DNA from: Brienomyrus brachyistius
Taxonomy: Eukaryota; Chordata; Actinopteri; Osteoglossiformes; Mormyridae
Length of the DNA stretch: 64,000 nucleotides
NCBI RefSeq assembly: GCF_023856365.1
Contig: NW_026042450.1
Coordinates: 1 to 64,000 of the forward strand
Direction: 5' to 3'
Every line of letters begins with the position of its first letter. Position 1 is the first letter of the stretch. The position numbers and the translations under genes were made by a program. The notes under the pieces were generated by a model. The model did no database searches. It was given only the letters and a program-made list of their open reading frames with translations, and was not told where the DNA came from. Below, in pieces: positions 45,672 through 56,501 of this stretch.

Positions 45672-45931
45672 GCAGGTTGCCAACTCTGACGCATCTGGCG
45701 CGAGACTCGGGCTTTCAGACTCAAACGCACACAGCAATAAATCTTATGGAGAATCTCTATTAATCCATTTAAAACCTAAAACTGGCTACATCAAAAGTGT
45801 TTGGGCAGTTTGCAAATCCTGAAGACTATTTACAAGGTAACAAAACCGTTATATAAATGTGAATACGTATGTAGACTTGTCTCGAATTGAAAATCTCACG
45901 CCAACCAGCTGACCAAAGTTGGCAACCCTGC
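45672..45931 (+). mobile_element. MITE of the GTTGCCAACTCT family, full copy
   Basis: The left end GCAGGTTGCCAACTCTGACG...CTGGCGCGAGA and the right end, reverse-complemented, GCAGGGTTGCCAACTTTGGT...TTGGCGTGAGA are inverted repeats of ~35 bp. The interior words GGCTACATCAAAAGTGTTTG and GACTATTTACAAGGTAA recur at 55153-55370 (inverted) and 11759-11908. Confidence 0.65.
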
Positions 45932-46727
45932 GTAAATCGACCCTTTATTTTATATGCAAACATGATCATATGCAGGGGGCACATACCTGGTGTGAAAGTA
46001 CTTATTCGCCGTTTAAACCGATACGCGCGGTAATGTTTTGTAGCAGCGCAAATACGTGTTTATTTTATGTACATTCGCAATGTTATGACAAGAAACCATT
46101 GTACATTTTAGCCTTCATGCCGCAGACGAAATTAGCCACATAAATGTTAAGATGCAGGGTAATTTCTTTTCATAACAACGTGAATGCACATAAAATAAAT
46201 GGTACGCATTTGCGCTGCTACAACAAGGAGTTGCCGCGAGTGTACAGGGAATGCGTACTTGCGCACCATGCAGTTATGTGATCCTGATCATATGTATAGT
46301 ATATTGTACAATAAATGCTATGACATTTAAGTTGTATTGTTGGATCTTTTTTAATCATAATTTTCTTCGTTCATTCCTGCCGACAGTTGGGGCAGAGACT
46401 GTCATATGCTCTGGGTAACACTCACAGCCAGACGCGGCCTAACAGTAAAACATTTAGAAATGTGACAAAAGGTCTTCTGTTTGTCCATTTATTCCTACAT
46501 AGAGTTTTAATCCCGTTTACATGAAAAGCTGTACTTTTTGTGTCCCTGACTATTCCAAATTTCTTTTTGCAGCAAACTGACAAACCGAATAAGCCCAGGA
46601 CACTGGAAAATACTTGAAAAACATGGTAAAGTGGATTTCAGCATTTTCTGTCGTCACATTTGTATTAGAATTGTAACAAATGTCTTCGTTAGTACTATAT
46701 TGTATTTCGCAATATGTTCCTTGACAG

Positions 46728-46763
46728 ATTGGTTCTGTGGACTGTGGTGTGTTCATGTTGATT
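46728..46763 (+). pseudogene. Short exon with a C48 (Ulp1/SENP-like) cysteine-protease motif
   Basis: After the acceptor CCTTGACAG (46727), 36 bases read IGSVDCGVFMLI. DCGVF carries the catalytic Cys of the SENP/Ulp1 peptidase family, which also occurs in some DNA transposons. The donor GTAAGA lies beyond an inserted LTR, at the second copy of its target duplication. A candidate upstream exon (46573-46625) does not join in a clearly consistent frame, so this is a weak, probably dead fragment. Confidence 0.35.
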
Positions 46764-46765
46764 GT

Positions 46766-47024
46766 TGTCACGTCACGGATCGGGGAAGCAGGAGCAGGAA
46801 GACGGAGAATCGGGAAACAAAGGATTTATTGGGGAAACCAGCTAGGAACACGGAACAATAGAAGTAGCGACTTAAATGACATGATTGGGGAAACATATTT
46901 TGAAGCGGAGTTAAATACATAGGACTAATGAAAACAACTGGAAACAGCGAATGACATCGGGGTTCCACACGAGGTTAACGAGGGGGCGTGGCACACGGGA
47001 GGAGCGGACAAGCGGCGCATGACA
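46766..47024 (-). mobile_element. Solo LTR, antisense, inserted at an exon border
   Basis: It runs from TGTCACGTCACGG to GCGCATGACA and is flanked by the perfect 5-bp duplication ATTGT (46761-46765 and 47025-47029). On the minus strand it has GTGTGCCACGCCCCCT and AATAAATCC, the same words and order as the plus-strand elements at 56997-57269 and 59046-59310. Confidence 0.8.
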
Positions 47025-47029
47025 ATTGT

Positions 47030-48055
47030 AAGACAGACCACCTTGAATTGTTGGACTTTTAATACAGAGAATGTATTGAAGTATTCCCCCCTCCCCTCCC
47101 TTTTATCAGTATGCACTCTGCATGGCCTTGATGTGTCTTGAGTATTACAGAATGCACCATGAACTGTCTATATTATATGTCTATATTATATTTTTATTTA
47201 TGTCATAATATGTGAATTTGATCTGTTGTTTTTCAGTGAGTTGCAGGGATTTGACAAAAGCATCCTTTTAGAAATGCGTGAGGAAGTAAGTTCTTTTCTT
47301 TTTGACAAGTAGTGTATCTGTCAGGTCACACAACAGAGAAATTAAATATTTTATTTCACTCCTCAGGGTCAAGACTCTGGTCTCCAGCTCACCGCTCTTT
47401 CTTACATTTCCATGGCCATTTTGTCCGATAGTATTATTGGATTTTTCTATGCTATATATATATTTTTTATGTTTAGTTATTCTGTGCTCCATAATTATAA
47501 ATAATAGTTTATTTTCCTTGTGACGTGTCTGTGCTTAATAGTATTAAATAAGAGTTTAAACAACTACAGTTTCCTCAGTAATGTATTTCATGAACTGATA
47601 CTTCCCCAACAAAACCCATGCATGCATTCAAGTCTCTGTCATGGTTTGTACATAATATTTGCAACAACCATTATGAAATTTTTGCAGAATATGTACTACA
47701 AGCCTCTCCAGTTGCAGCCACACCCATATCCAAACTCACATATAAGGTATATTTGTATATGTGTGTTTCCAAGGTACCAACATTCCTACAGAACCATGTT
47801 ACATAATATATCCAAATATAGGGAATTTCAGCGTGAGTCCTGATGCATTATGCATACTGCTTTCAAATCTGTGATCAAAGCACTGACTGCAAAAAACATG
47901 GAGACCATAACGTCTCTAAAAGGTGAAAACTCTACATGTCAAGCGCCCCCTACTGGCTAGCTGCAGTACCATTATTAGCACCACCCATCCCCATGTGTTT
48001 CAGTGGTAAGAGGCGATTTTCCACATCACTTTCATGTCTTTCCATCCACATAATG
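47030..48055. other. No supported gene
   Basis: Possible acceptors (TTTTTCAG at 47237, TTTTTGCAG near 47687) exist, but I could not chain them into a frame. CAAGCGCCCCCTACTGGC at 47940 resembles a common repeat end. Confidence 0.4.
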
Positions 48056-48752
48056 ACAAACCTTTTGTAAACCCCACAAAGACATGGGGGGAAACCGGAG
48101 TACTCAGAGGAAACCCCACGACGACATGGGGGGAAACCGGAGTACTCAGAGGAAACCCCACAGCGACATGGGGGGAAACCGGAGTACTCAGAGGAAACCC
48201 CACGACGACATGGGGGGAAACCGGAGTACTCAGAGGAAACCCCACGACGACATGGGGGGAAACCGGAGTACTCAGAGGAAACCCCACGACGACATGGGGG
48301 GAAACCGGAGTACTCAGAGGAAACCCCACGACGACATGGGGGGAAACCGGAGTACTCAGAGGAAACCCCACGACGACATGGGGGGAAACCGGAGTACTCA
48401 GAGGAAACCCCACGACGACATGGGGGGAAACCGGAGTACTCAGAGGAAACCCCACAGCGACATGGGGGGAAACCGGAGTACTCAGAGGAAACCCCACGAC
48501 GACATGGGGGGAAACCGGAGTACTCAGAGGAAACCCCACGACGACATGGGGGGAAACCGGAGTACTCAGAGGAAACCCCACAGCGACATGGGGGGAAACC
48601 GGAGTACTCAGAGGAAACCCCACGACGACATGGGGGGAAACCGGAGTACTCAGAGGAAACCCCACAGCGACATGGGGGGAACGTGCAAACTCCACACACA
48701 TGGAGCCATGAAGACTGTGAGGCAGCAGTGATAACCACAGCACCACCATGCA
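48056..48752 (-). mobile_element. SINE (antisense) internally expanded into a VNTR
   Basis: The flanks of the array (CACGTGCAAACTCCACACAC-like on the right, then GTGATAACCACAGCACCACC) are the antisense ATGG-tailed SINE. The repeated unit itself is the SINE segment GAGGAAACCCCACGACGACA TGGGG seen once in the copies at 9037 and 49183. Confidence 0.75.
48081..48680. repeat. 42-bp VNTR, 14 full units plus a partial one
   Basis: Units start with GACATGGGGGGAAACCGGAG and repeat exactly every 42 bp from 48081 to 48668. They differ mainly at CACGACGAC versus CACAGCGAC, plus CACAAAGAC at the left edge. Because 42 is a multiple of three and the unit lacks stops in several frames, four long open frames (215-262 codons) arise on both strands. 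They are artefacts and not genes. Confidence 0.95.
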
Positions 48753-49182
48753 GGCCCTCAAAAGTGAATCGCTTCAGGAAATGTTTAAACAGACTCTCTA
48801 CCAGCAGTCATACACATGAGTTCGCACCGCTGACAGGTGACCAGGGGAGGAAGCATAATGCCTCAGCATGCAGTGCTGGGGGGCTGCAGAGCAGCTACAT
48901 AAATAAATCATCCATTCTTATTATTGTTAAAAACAATCCACTGCCAGTTCTGACAGTTAAAATGTGTCAAGGTTTTTAATGATTTGACTCCCTTAATAGA
49001 AATATTTTGTTACCCACCTCCATATAATAGTAATAGAATTTCTCTGATGTAGTTCGTAGTGTATTGCTAGAAGACACTGCAAATAATTTCATCTCAAACT
49101 TTTCTCTTTTTTATTCCCTCATATTAACTGGGGAGTCAGAGTGCAGAAATACTAGCATTCAGATCTTTGGAATGGTTCCTGT

Positions 49183-49507
49183 ATCCCACTGGGTCGCGGG
49201 GGGTCCGGGGCCTATCCCGGAAGCAATGGGCACGAGGCAGGGAACAACCCAGGATGGGGGGCCAGCCCATCGCAGGGCACACTCACACACCATTCACTCA
49301 CACATGCACACCTATGGGCAATTTAGCAAGTCCAATTAGGCTCAGAATGTATTTGAACTGTGGGAGGAAACCGGAGTACCTGGAGGAAACCCCACGACGA
49401 CATGGGGAAAACATGCAAACTCCACACACACGTAACCCAGGTGGAGACTCGAACCCGGGTCCCAGAGGTGTGAGGCAACAGTGCTGACCACTGCACCACC
49501 ATGCCGC
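49183..49507 (-). mobile_element. ATGG-tailed SINE, antisense, near full length
   Basis: Read on the minus strand it follows the copy at 9037-9372 from GGCGGCATGGTGGTGCAGTG to GGGACCCAGTGGGATA-like end. The B box GGGTTCGAGTCTCC is better preserved here. It lies 430 bp from the VNTR copy. Confidence 0.8.
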
Positions 49508-49639
49508 CCCCCCTAGGTCAATCCATTCAACAGTTATTAGCCACAAGGCATGTTTACTTATTGCAACACCACCTAGTGGTGGAATGACACTCTTTTTGTT
49601 CTTATTCCTCAGAATTGGCCCCAAGTCCAGTCACCAAAT

Positions 49640-50110
49640 CAATTTTAACCAATCAAAGTTTTGTTGAGATATGGCCACACATCCTGTTCAGTGGCTTTGT
49701 CATCAAATTCATTGGATGATAGTGGCCATAGCATCTGACTTTTAGTAACTTTTGGTCACAATCCCTTCTAGATGATGCACCCCAAATTTGATGATGATTT
49801 GATCAACAGCTTAGGTTTCCAAAAAACATTTTTTCAGAAAAATTCAAAATGACAATATGACAGACTTAATTAATGAGTGCAATCGAAGTTAGACAAGCCA
49901 TGGCTTTAAACACACCAAAGATCATAATCCCAGGTTTAAGAATTCAGAATTTACATGCAGAAACATATCTTGAAATTTGACCTGATGGTGTTGGTACAGG
50001 AATGAATGGATTAAACCCAAATTTGGTGAGCCAGTATTTTGGATGGGCCTCTGTCAGGGTGCCAAATTACAAAGTAGAAGATTGGACAAAATTTTTGGCC
50101 TGTGCAAAAT
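49640..50110 (+). repeat. Dispersed repeat (AAATTTGGT family)
   Basis: CTTGAAATTTGACCTGATGG, then GGATTAAACCCAAATTTGGT and GTGCCAAATTA, matches 58138-58250 (TTGAAATTTGGCCTGAGGGT, then GGATTGAACCCAAATTTGGT and TGTGCCAAATTTC). I do not recognise the element type. Confidence 0.5.
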
Positions 50111-50551
50111 AAGTAGGTTTTCTGAAAAATTCAGAATGACAGAAAATCCAATAAAGAAATTAACGGCAATGGATGAATTTGAATGGGGATGAGCAAAGGA
50201 TTCAGAGGAATGAAAGATCACAAATCTAGGCCAAGGGGTGTTAACATACTTCATATATCAAGTATAATACCCGTAAGAAATGAGTTTATTATAAGAACGT
50301 CCGCTAAAGTCAGCTAAAACTGCTTAATTTCATTCTTTTTAGCTTTGCTCTGACTTTAGCTGAGTATTTTGTTCACCCTGGTGCTTGTTGGTAATACCCC
50401 AGTGAGTACAGTGCACACCCCCTCCCCCAAACAGATTCTTCCCCAAAAAATGCGCCAACTTCCTTCACGAGGGAAAGATTTGGGATCCATTTAGCCTTTA
50501 TTTATTTTTAATAGAGTATAAACGACTGACATATTTTAATTAATTACTTAC

Positions 50552-50865
50552 ATTCAGTGCTGTGTGTGGTTGTGGATTGACTTTAATAGGAAGGAGTGTC
50601 TGCAGGTTTTCTGCCACACACAGGTACCAGCCCGTGTCCTTCCTCTCCAGTCGCCTCATTGTGACGCTGAGCACTTTATTAACTCTTTCATCACTGACCT
50701 CCACAGGCCTCCCATCCAAACTCCCAGAATTCCCTACCCAGGAGCCCCTGCCCATCCTACACCACATCATGTCAATGTAAATGTCAGTATAGTGACACTG
50801 AATACTGACAGTGTCTCCTTTCATAGGCGTCACCTCCTGTTTGTCCACAAGCTGCCCTGGAGATC
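50552..50865 (-). CDS. Ig V-type exon, CMRF35-like / pIgR-like
   Basis: This exon encodes one extracellular Ig V domain of the kind used by fish CMRF35-like (CD300) and polymeric-Ig-receptor-like proteins. An acceptor (TTTGTGTCTTCAG) and a donor (AAT/GTAAGT) bound it. Visible residues are the B-strand Cys in DTVSIQCHY, the core W in MMWCRMGRG (with the extra Cys after W), and the F-strand DTGWYLCVAE. The start is phase 1, as usual for Ig exons. The end is phase 0, which is less usual. I found no signal-peptide, transmembrane or cytoplasmic exon within the flanking sequence, so this is an isolated exon or part of a gene with long introns. Confidence 0.72.
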
Positions 50866-51033
50866 CTGAAGACACAAATCAGAAACAAAGGAAGCACTAA
50901 CGTTTGCATAACAATAAGATATTCTCACTATGATTATGAACCAGTAACAAGATGTTTATATCGTCTTTCCGTACATTTTATGCATATCTATAGCTAAGCT
51001 ATGACATTTGTCATATTACTTATCATACTTAAC

Positions 51034-51371
51034 ACGGGGGCAGCATGGTGGCACAGTGGTTTGCCCTGCTGCCTTACAGCAAGAAGGTCCTGTGTTCAAT
51101 CCCAAGTCCTTTCTGCGTGGAGTTTGCACGCTCTCCCTCTGTTTGTCTGAGTTTTCACCAAGCGCTGTAGTTTCCTCCCACGGTCCAAAAGCATTCAAGA
51201 GGGGTTGAATGGTGAGTCTAAATTGGTCCTGTAGTTGTGTGTGCACCCTGTGGTGTGTTGGTGATTCCCCAGGGTTGGTTCCCACTTGTGCCCAGTGTTC
51301 TTGGGATAGGTTCCAGTCCCCAGGCAACCCCAGTTGGAATTAAGTGGCTTCAGAAAATGGATGGATGGATA
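51034..51371 (+). mobile_element. ATGG-tailed SINE, divergent subfamily
   Basis: GGGGCAGCATGGTGGCACAG, then TTACAGCAAGAAGGTCCTGT and GTTCAATCCCAAG (B box), through the usual body to GAAAATGGATGGATGGAT. The AGCAAGAAGGTCCTG version differs from the other copies in this window. Confidence 0.8.
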
Positions 51372-51446
51372 CTTAACCCCCTGTAGAAGCCCATGTAAAC
51401 TGATATGGTTACTTTTTCCACGCTACATTTATCATATTGGGAAAAA

Positions 51447-51640
51447 TTTAAATGCATAGCAATGCGGCCCTTCTACCTTCGACGAGCTAAAAGGTGTGGC
51501 ACAAGTCCCCTTATCCTCAGGACACTTTATAACTGTGTCATCAAGAGCATCCTAACTGGATGCGTCGCCGGCTGGTATGATAGCCACACCACCTACCCCA
51601 GCAGAGCTCTGCAAGAAGTAGCACGGTGTGGGGAATATCA
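51447..51640 (+). mobile_element. LINE reverse-transcriptase C-terminal fragment
   Basis: The open frame reads MRPFYLRRAKRCG, then LILRTLYNCVIKSILTGCVA and GWYDSHTTYPSRALQEVAR. This is the region behind the reverse-transcriptase domain of LINE elements (L/FLRRL...LL..FY...I.S.LT..I..WY......R..LQ.V). Only this piece is recognisable. A SINE-like tail (GGATAAGTGCTACAGCCAATGG) follows near 51720. Confidence 0.65.
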
Positions 51641-51759
51641 TTATGAGATGAGCTTCCTGTCAGGGTCAGCTCCTGTTGTCCCAGTCTTGCATCCATAGCT
51701 TCTGGCTTTGACCTTGAATAGGATAAGTGCTACAGCCAATGGATGGATATTCCATACTT

Positions 51760-54266
51760 ACATGCACTTCACACATTAATGTCAAATGAGAGTATAATTT
51801 TCTTTACATGCATTGTTAAGTATTAACATGGTCTATATGAGTAATTATGTAACTAATATTTAATAAATTTAAAGAATATATACCATGCAGTGCTGGCCTC
51901 CCATCTGCAGGGTAGGCCACACGAATCCCAGCCATAGTCTGTGCCTATGTGTATAGACTTTGCATGTCCTGAATATGTCACATTAGACATGGATTGATAT
52001 CAAGCTTGGTACTTCATGATTAAAGCTAAATCAATAACGTAAAACATTCCCATTTAAATATTCAATTGCTTGGAAAAAGGCCTATTTACCAATTAAACCA
52101 GTAGCAATAGCACATAAATCCATTAAATACACAGATTACGTTTAATTTGGTCTCAGATATTACAAAACTTCATGAATAATACACTGACATTAGGTCTATA
52201 TATTTGTGTGTTTTTTTCCCCATTAGCCTAGCCTACTTTTTGTCTCTGGGGAAAAGGATACGAATGAACTCGCATGTCCGCTAAACATGACTTTATACAC
52301 AAACACGGAATGTAGTGTCCAGTGTTCAAACTCATTGATTTCAGGTCATTTTCACCTGTTGAAATGATTGAAGACAACAAAAAGATCATTTAAAGCATAA
52401 ATGCATTTATTTTCTAATTAGATGTCAGCAAAACATTAAACATTTGTATGTAGTAATTGCAAGAAAACAAAAAGAAAACAAAATGTACCATTTTAAGTTT
52501 CTGGTACTGTGACATAACACTGATATCAGCGCATTTAACAACGTTACACATGACAGGTTAAACTATTCCTTCTAAGCTAGGAATCCTAAACTCAGTACGT
52601 CCAAACAAAAGCAAAAACATAAATACTGTCACAGGTCCAGGGCGGATTGAGAGCGACAGCGTGTCATGGAGCAAGCAGAAACAGAGAGTGGACGACTCAC
52701 TCAGGGATTCAAAGGAGGAAAGGGGAAAAACACTAGAGACACTAATAAAAACAAAAGCAGACCACGAGGGGTCAAAAACAAGACAAGGAACAACAGTAAT
52801 CAAATAAGAAATCGGTCGGTGGGTCACAAGCTTTTTTTTTTTTTTTTTTCCCTCCACCACCCCCCCTCTGCGGAGGACCACTTTATTGTGCCCGAGATGT
52901 TATTTCAGGTGGAGTCTAGGACCCAACCTGACACGTGTGTATAGACAAACAGGCACACACATATACAAGCATACGTTCCCACCCTCATGCAGACATAAAC
53001 AAATATTTACACATTCACCCAACATTTAGACACACAGAAATGAACGCTGTACACATACTCTCACTCCCCATGTATACTCTATGTGGACCCCTATTTTTCC
53101 TCTGGGGAGGAGACCAGAAGATCACCCCGGACCCCGCAGTAGCCGAGAAGCCCACCAGCCCAGACCCCGACCAGACGGCCAGCTCTTCCTCTCAGCCCCA
53201 AATGGCGAACAGGGAACGGGGGTGTGAAAAGACCCCATGCCCCCCTTCGCCCGCTCAGATGTGGTGTTGGTGTGTGTTGTTCTAAAGTGCTTTTAAAACA
53301 GGTGAAGGGCATGGCACTAACCACCCCCTGCCGACCAACAGCTGGTGTTAGCTCGGCCTCTCCCCAGAGCCCTCAATGTCTATGTGTGATTAAAATTGAG
53401 ATGTGGGCCCTGGCACCAGAGGTAAGGCTGAATGAACAGACCGCCCTCTGGATGCCATTCTGTGTGCCCATCCCCAACGCCCTAAATGTATGTGTCATGA
53501 GAGAGTAAGTAATGAGAGTGTCTACGTTGTAGTGTATGAATGAGGTACAGGTGGTCGCGAGGGGACAGAGGAGGAATACCTACCCTGCATCCCAGCAACG
53601 CACCTACACCTCAAAGCCCTACATGTGTGGTGGTGTGATGGAGCGGGAGGAGGGAAGCATTTAGGGATGGGGAGGAAAGGAATGGGGGGGGGCAAAATAC
53701 CTCCCCCCCAAGGCAGCAGCACCACCGGGCCCCACAGAGCCCAAGGCGCCCCACCGGACCCCACTACAAAGGAAAAGCTACCCCCGCCCCAGCATTCAGT
53801 CAACTCCCAGACTGCACAAGACAAAAGACATCCAAAGACATTGTACCTCTCTGAAAGGTAGAAACGTTTCACCGCTCGTCCAAGCAGCTTTGCATGTGCT
53901 TCAACAGAGGTAGAGGCATTAGGCACGACCTGTCTCCAATTTAACCTGCGGCCCTCTCATCATTTGCCAAAACAAAAATTATTCCCAGGAAAAAAACAGA
54001 CCCAATTCACACCTCCACCAGGTGGACCACCCTTAACGACCCACTCTATTGGAGTAGGAGGGACTGGTTACATCTACCCGCAACTCCCCCCCCCCCCCAC
54101 TTTGTTTCACTCAACGAGCCCCCTTAGACTACTTACCCAGGAGGATAAATATGTGGACACTTACTACCTCCCTCAGTCTGAAGAAGCTGCTTGGATGAGC
54201 AGCGAAACGTTTCTAACTTTCAGAGACAAGTCCAGTTGCCACGAGTCAACCACCAGAGAGTATGGT
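51760..54266. other. No supported gene; GC-rich repeat-like DNA at 52850-54290
   Basis: GAAGCTGCTTGGATGAGCAG followed by CGAAACGTTTC at 54184 and its inverted relative at 53853-53895 (GAAACGTTTCACCGCTCGTC, then CAAGCAGCTT) form an inverted pair. This motif is common in fish retroelement untranslated regions. The CCCC-rich segments between them resemble LINE leader sequence. A poly-T run lies at 52831-52849. Open frames here are composition-driven. Confidence 0.4.
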
Positions 54267-55032
54267 CTAAGGTTGCCTGGTCCTTCTGTTCCTCTGTGGC
54301 GAAGGGTACCTTAAGGGTACCTTCACCACATTGCCATTTGACACTGACACCTTCACATTGCCTGCTTCTAAATCGCCAATGATCAGTTCTTCCAATAATA
54401 ATTTGTCCACCTTAGTTTCAACAATATCCAAATTTATAGCATTCAGCTGGATTTCACTGTTTATAACTTCTACTGCCACATCCACAATTTCCAATTCAAA
54501 TGCTTTTTCAAAAGCCTTTTCTCTAGTCTCCTCCACTTTGACTTCTCCAATTTGTACTTGTACAATTTCAAAATTAAATTTACTTTGATCTAAATATTCG
54601 AGATCAAACTGGCAGAGGTCTACCAGCACAGCTCCTATCTCCAGACTGTCTCGATGGTTGTCTACAGGCTTTATGGAGATTGTCCTGTTATTTATCACAA
54701 AAGCCTCCAACCCATGTACATCTATCCCCTTATCCCTCCCAAGCTGGCTAGTGGGTGGAGTTACTTGGGAGCACTCCTCTTCATCACCCCAGCAGATGAT
54801 CTCTTCCCACTTGTCCCAGGCTGCCCAATAAGCATCATCCGTCCAGCTAACTGCCTTGGCAATTCGCCTTCGGGAATGTGACTCAGTGGAACTGTCAGCC
54901 TGGTCAGAAGGTGATTCTGCTGGGGAGCACAGCTCTTTCTCATCTCCCCAGTCAATCACCTCTCCCCACTTGTCCCAAGTTGCCCAGTATCTGTCATCGC
55001 TCCAGCAAACAGCTTTCTCAAATCGTCTGATT
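54267..55032 (-). CDS. Unrecognised protein with two Trp-rich modules, terminal exon
   Basis: I do not recognise this family, but it is a relative of the plus-strand exon at 2954-4055. An acceptor (GTTTTTCCTCATTCAG) ends at 55033. The exon starts as the third base of a split Arg codon, exactly as in the relative. The ~50-residue module occurs twice in tandem: RRFEKAVCWSDDRYWATWDK W..VIDWGDE and RRIAKAVSWTDDAYWAAWDK W..IICWGDEEE. The rest is ~165 residues with regular hydrophobic/acidic alternation (IVDVAVEVINSEIQLNAINL), suggesting amphipathic helix or beta structure. It ends NRRTRQP, stop at 54267. An upstream ATG at 55118 is in frame but lies before the acceptor. A MITE sits 120 bp upstream. 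Confidence 0.55.
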
Positions 55033-55152
55033 CTGAATGAGGAAAAACAACATACAGGCAATGCAATGGAGCTGTCAGTCACTCCTGACATGTGGACTAC
55101 ACTTCTGCACTGACCCACACCTTCCCAATCAACAACCGCATTACTGCACAGG

Positions 55153-55370
55153 CAGAGCTGCTATCTTTGGTCAGCTGGCTGGCGTGAGATTCTCAATTCC
55201 AGACAAGTCTGCACATTCATCTCCATATGTGTAACAGTCTTACTACCTTGTAAATAGTCTGGAGGGTTTGCAGACTACCCCAACACTTTTGATGCAGCTA
55301 ATTTTAGGCTTATAATGGAACAAAACAGATTGACTACAAGACATCTTGAGTGAGGGTTGGCAACCCTGCA
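55153..55370 (-). mobile_element. MITE of the GTTGCCAACTCT family, inverted copy
   Basis: On the minus strand it reads GCAGGGTTGCCAACCCTCAC, AGCTGCATCAAAAGTGTTGG, GACTATTTACAAGGTAG, and CTCACGCCAGCCAGCTGACC, the same order as 45672-45931. Confidence 0.6.
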
Positions 55371-55452
55371 TATGACACTAACTAACCTGCACATAAAATT
55401 TAAATATAATCCAAACAATATACGGAATTTTACACAAACATATTTCAATATA

Positions 55453-56501
55453 CAGTCATACCTCGGCTTACGAACTTAGTTCCTGACGTGAAAAGTGCGT
55501 GACCTCAATCAATTTCTCCCATTTCAAATAATGTAAATATGTATTATGTTCAATATGTTTAAACTTCAGAAACGCTGCATTTTCTTCAATTTTTAATATT
55601 TTTCTGTGACCAAGAATCCATCCATCCATTTTCCAAACCGCTTATCCTACTCGTTTGCCTATCCCGGAAGCAATGGGCACGAGGCAGGGAAAAATCGAGG
55701 ATGGGGGGGGGGGGCAGCCCATTGCAGGGCACACTCACACACCATTCACTCACACATGCACTCCTACGGGCAATTTAGCAAGTACCCGGAGGAAAGCCCA
55801 CGACGACATGGGGAGAACGCGACCAAGAATATAGACTTAAATTAAAATAACCTTACTTGTAACAAATAATGCTGTTGGCACGTCAAACTGTCGGTGCAGC
55901 GGTAAGAAAATCGGGAGAAGACTAACAATAATAGAGGATTTATGAATGGAAAAATAAGTTCACACAACACGTTATTCACCATGAACTAGGACATATCGCC
56001 GTCTTTCGCTTTAGGTCACTCTATACATACATATATACAATTCGAGCACACGCAGTACAACTCAACACCCCCTACCGTACAATCAAATTATGACAGACTG
56101 TGCACATATAACTGAGAGCATACATTTACATTTACATGCTAACAAATGCTAAATTAAATAAAACATTAAAACTGAGCATACGCTGGTCGCTCGAAACACG
56201 CCAAAACACGGAAAAGAACCACAAAACATCCCCCCAAAACACTAAACAATCAACATTAAAAGACTGAGTAACAGTCAAATGCAGTAATTTCGAAAATATG
56301 ATTTTTTTTAATTATTATTATACTGGACATTTCTTCGCGTTTCGGGTGGTTCTTTGGGGAGCTTTCATTGGACCCTTTTGGGGACGTTTGTGTGTTCGCG
56401 GCCGAAACACGGTTCGAAACCGGTACAAAACATTTTGGAACATCTGGTTCGTAACCCGATTTATTCATGATCAGGACTGTTCGTGGGTCGAGGTACCACT
56501 G
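55453..56501. mobile_element. Tigger-like MITE with TA duplication, carrying a SINE
   Basis: The left end CAGTCATACCTCGGCTTACG and the right end, reverse-complemented, CAGTGGTACCTCGACCCACG are inverted repeats flanked by TA on both sides (55451-55452 and 56502-56503). CGAACC/GGTTCG words recur inside. There is no transposase. A SINE is inserted at 55618-55820. Confidence 0.75.
55618..55820 (-). mobile_element. 5'-truncated SINE nested in the Tigger-like MITE
   Basis: The tail side reads CCATCCATCCATTTTCCAAA. The copy stops early at CATGGGGAGAACGC. The perfect 10-bp duplication GACCAAGAAT (55608-55617 and 55821-55830) shows it arrived as this truncated piece. Confidence 0.85.

Noticed and set aside
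43170..48680. CRISPR-like arrays
   Set aside because: The 100-bp and 42-bp arrays are contiguous tandem repeats without unique spacers, in a vertebrate genome.
47950..48761. Four long open frames (215-262 codons) on both strands with 14-residue repeats
   Set aside because: All are translations of the 42-bp VNTR, whose length is a multiple of three and which lacks stops in several frames. No start context, splice site or family supports a gene.
53091..53926. GC-rich frames of 77-134 codons
   Set aside because: Low-complexity Gly/Pro frames in CCCC/GGGG-rich repeat-like DNA with no family motif.
54180..54230. Hammerhead-ribozyme-like GGATGAGCAGCGAAACG
   Set aside because: The conserved CUGAUGA core is not present (an extra G), stem II would be one base pair, and the motif is a common part of a fish retroelement untranslated region.
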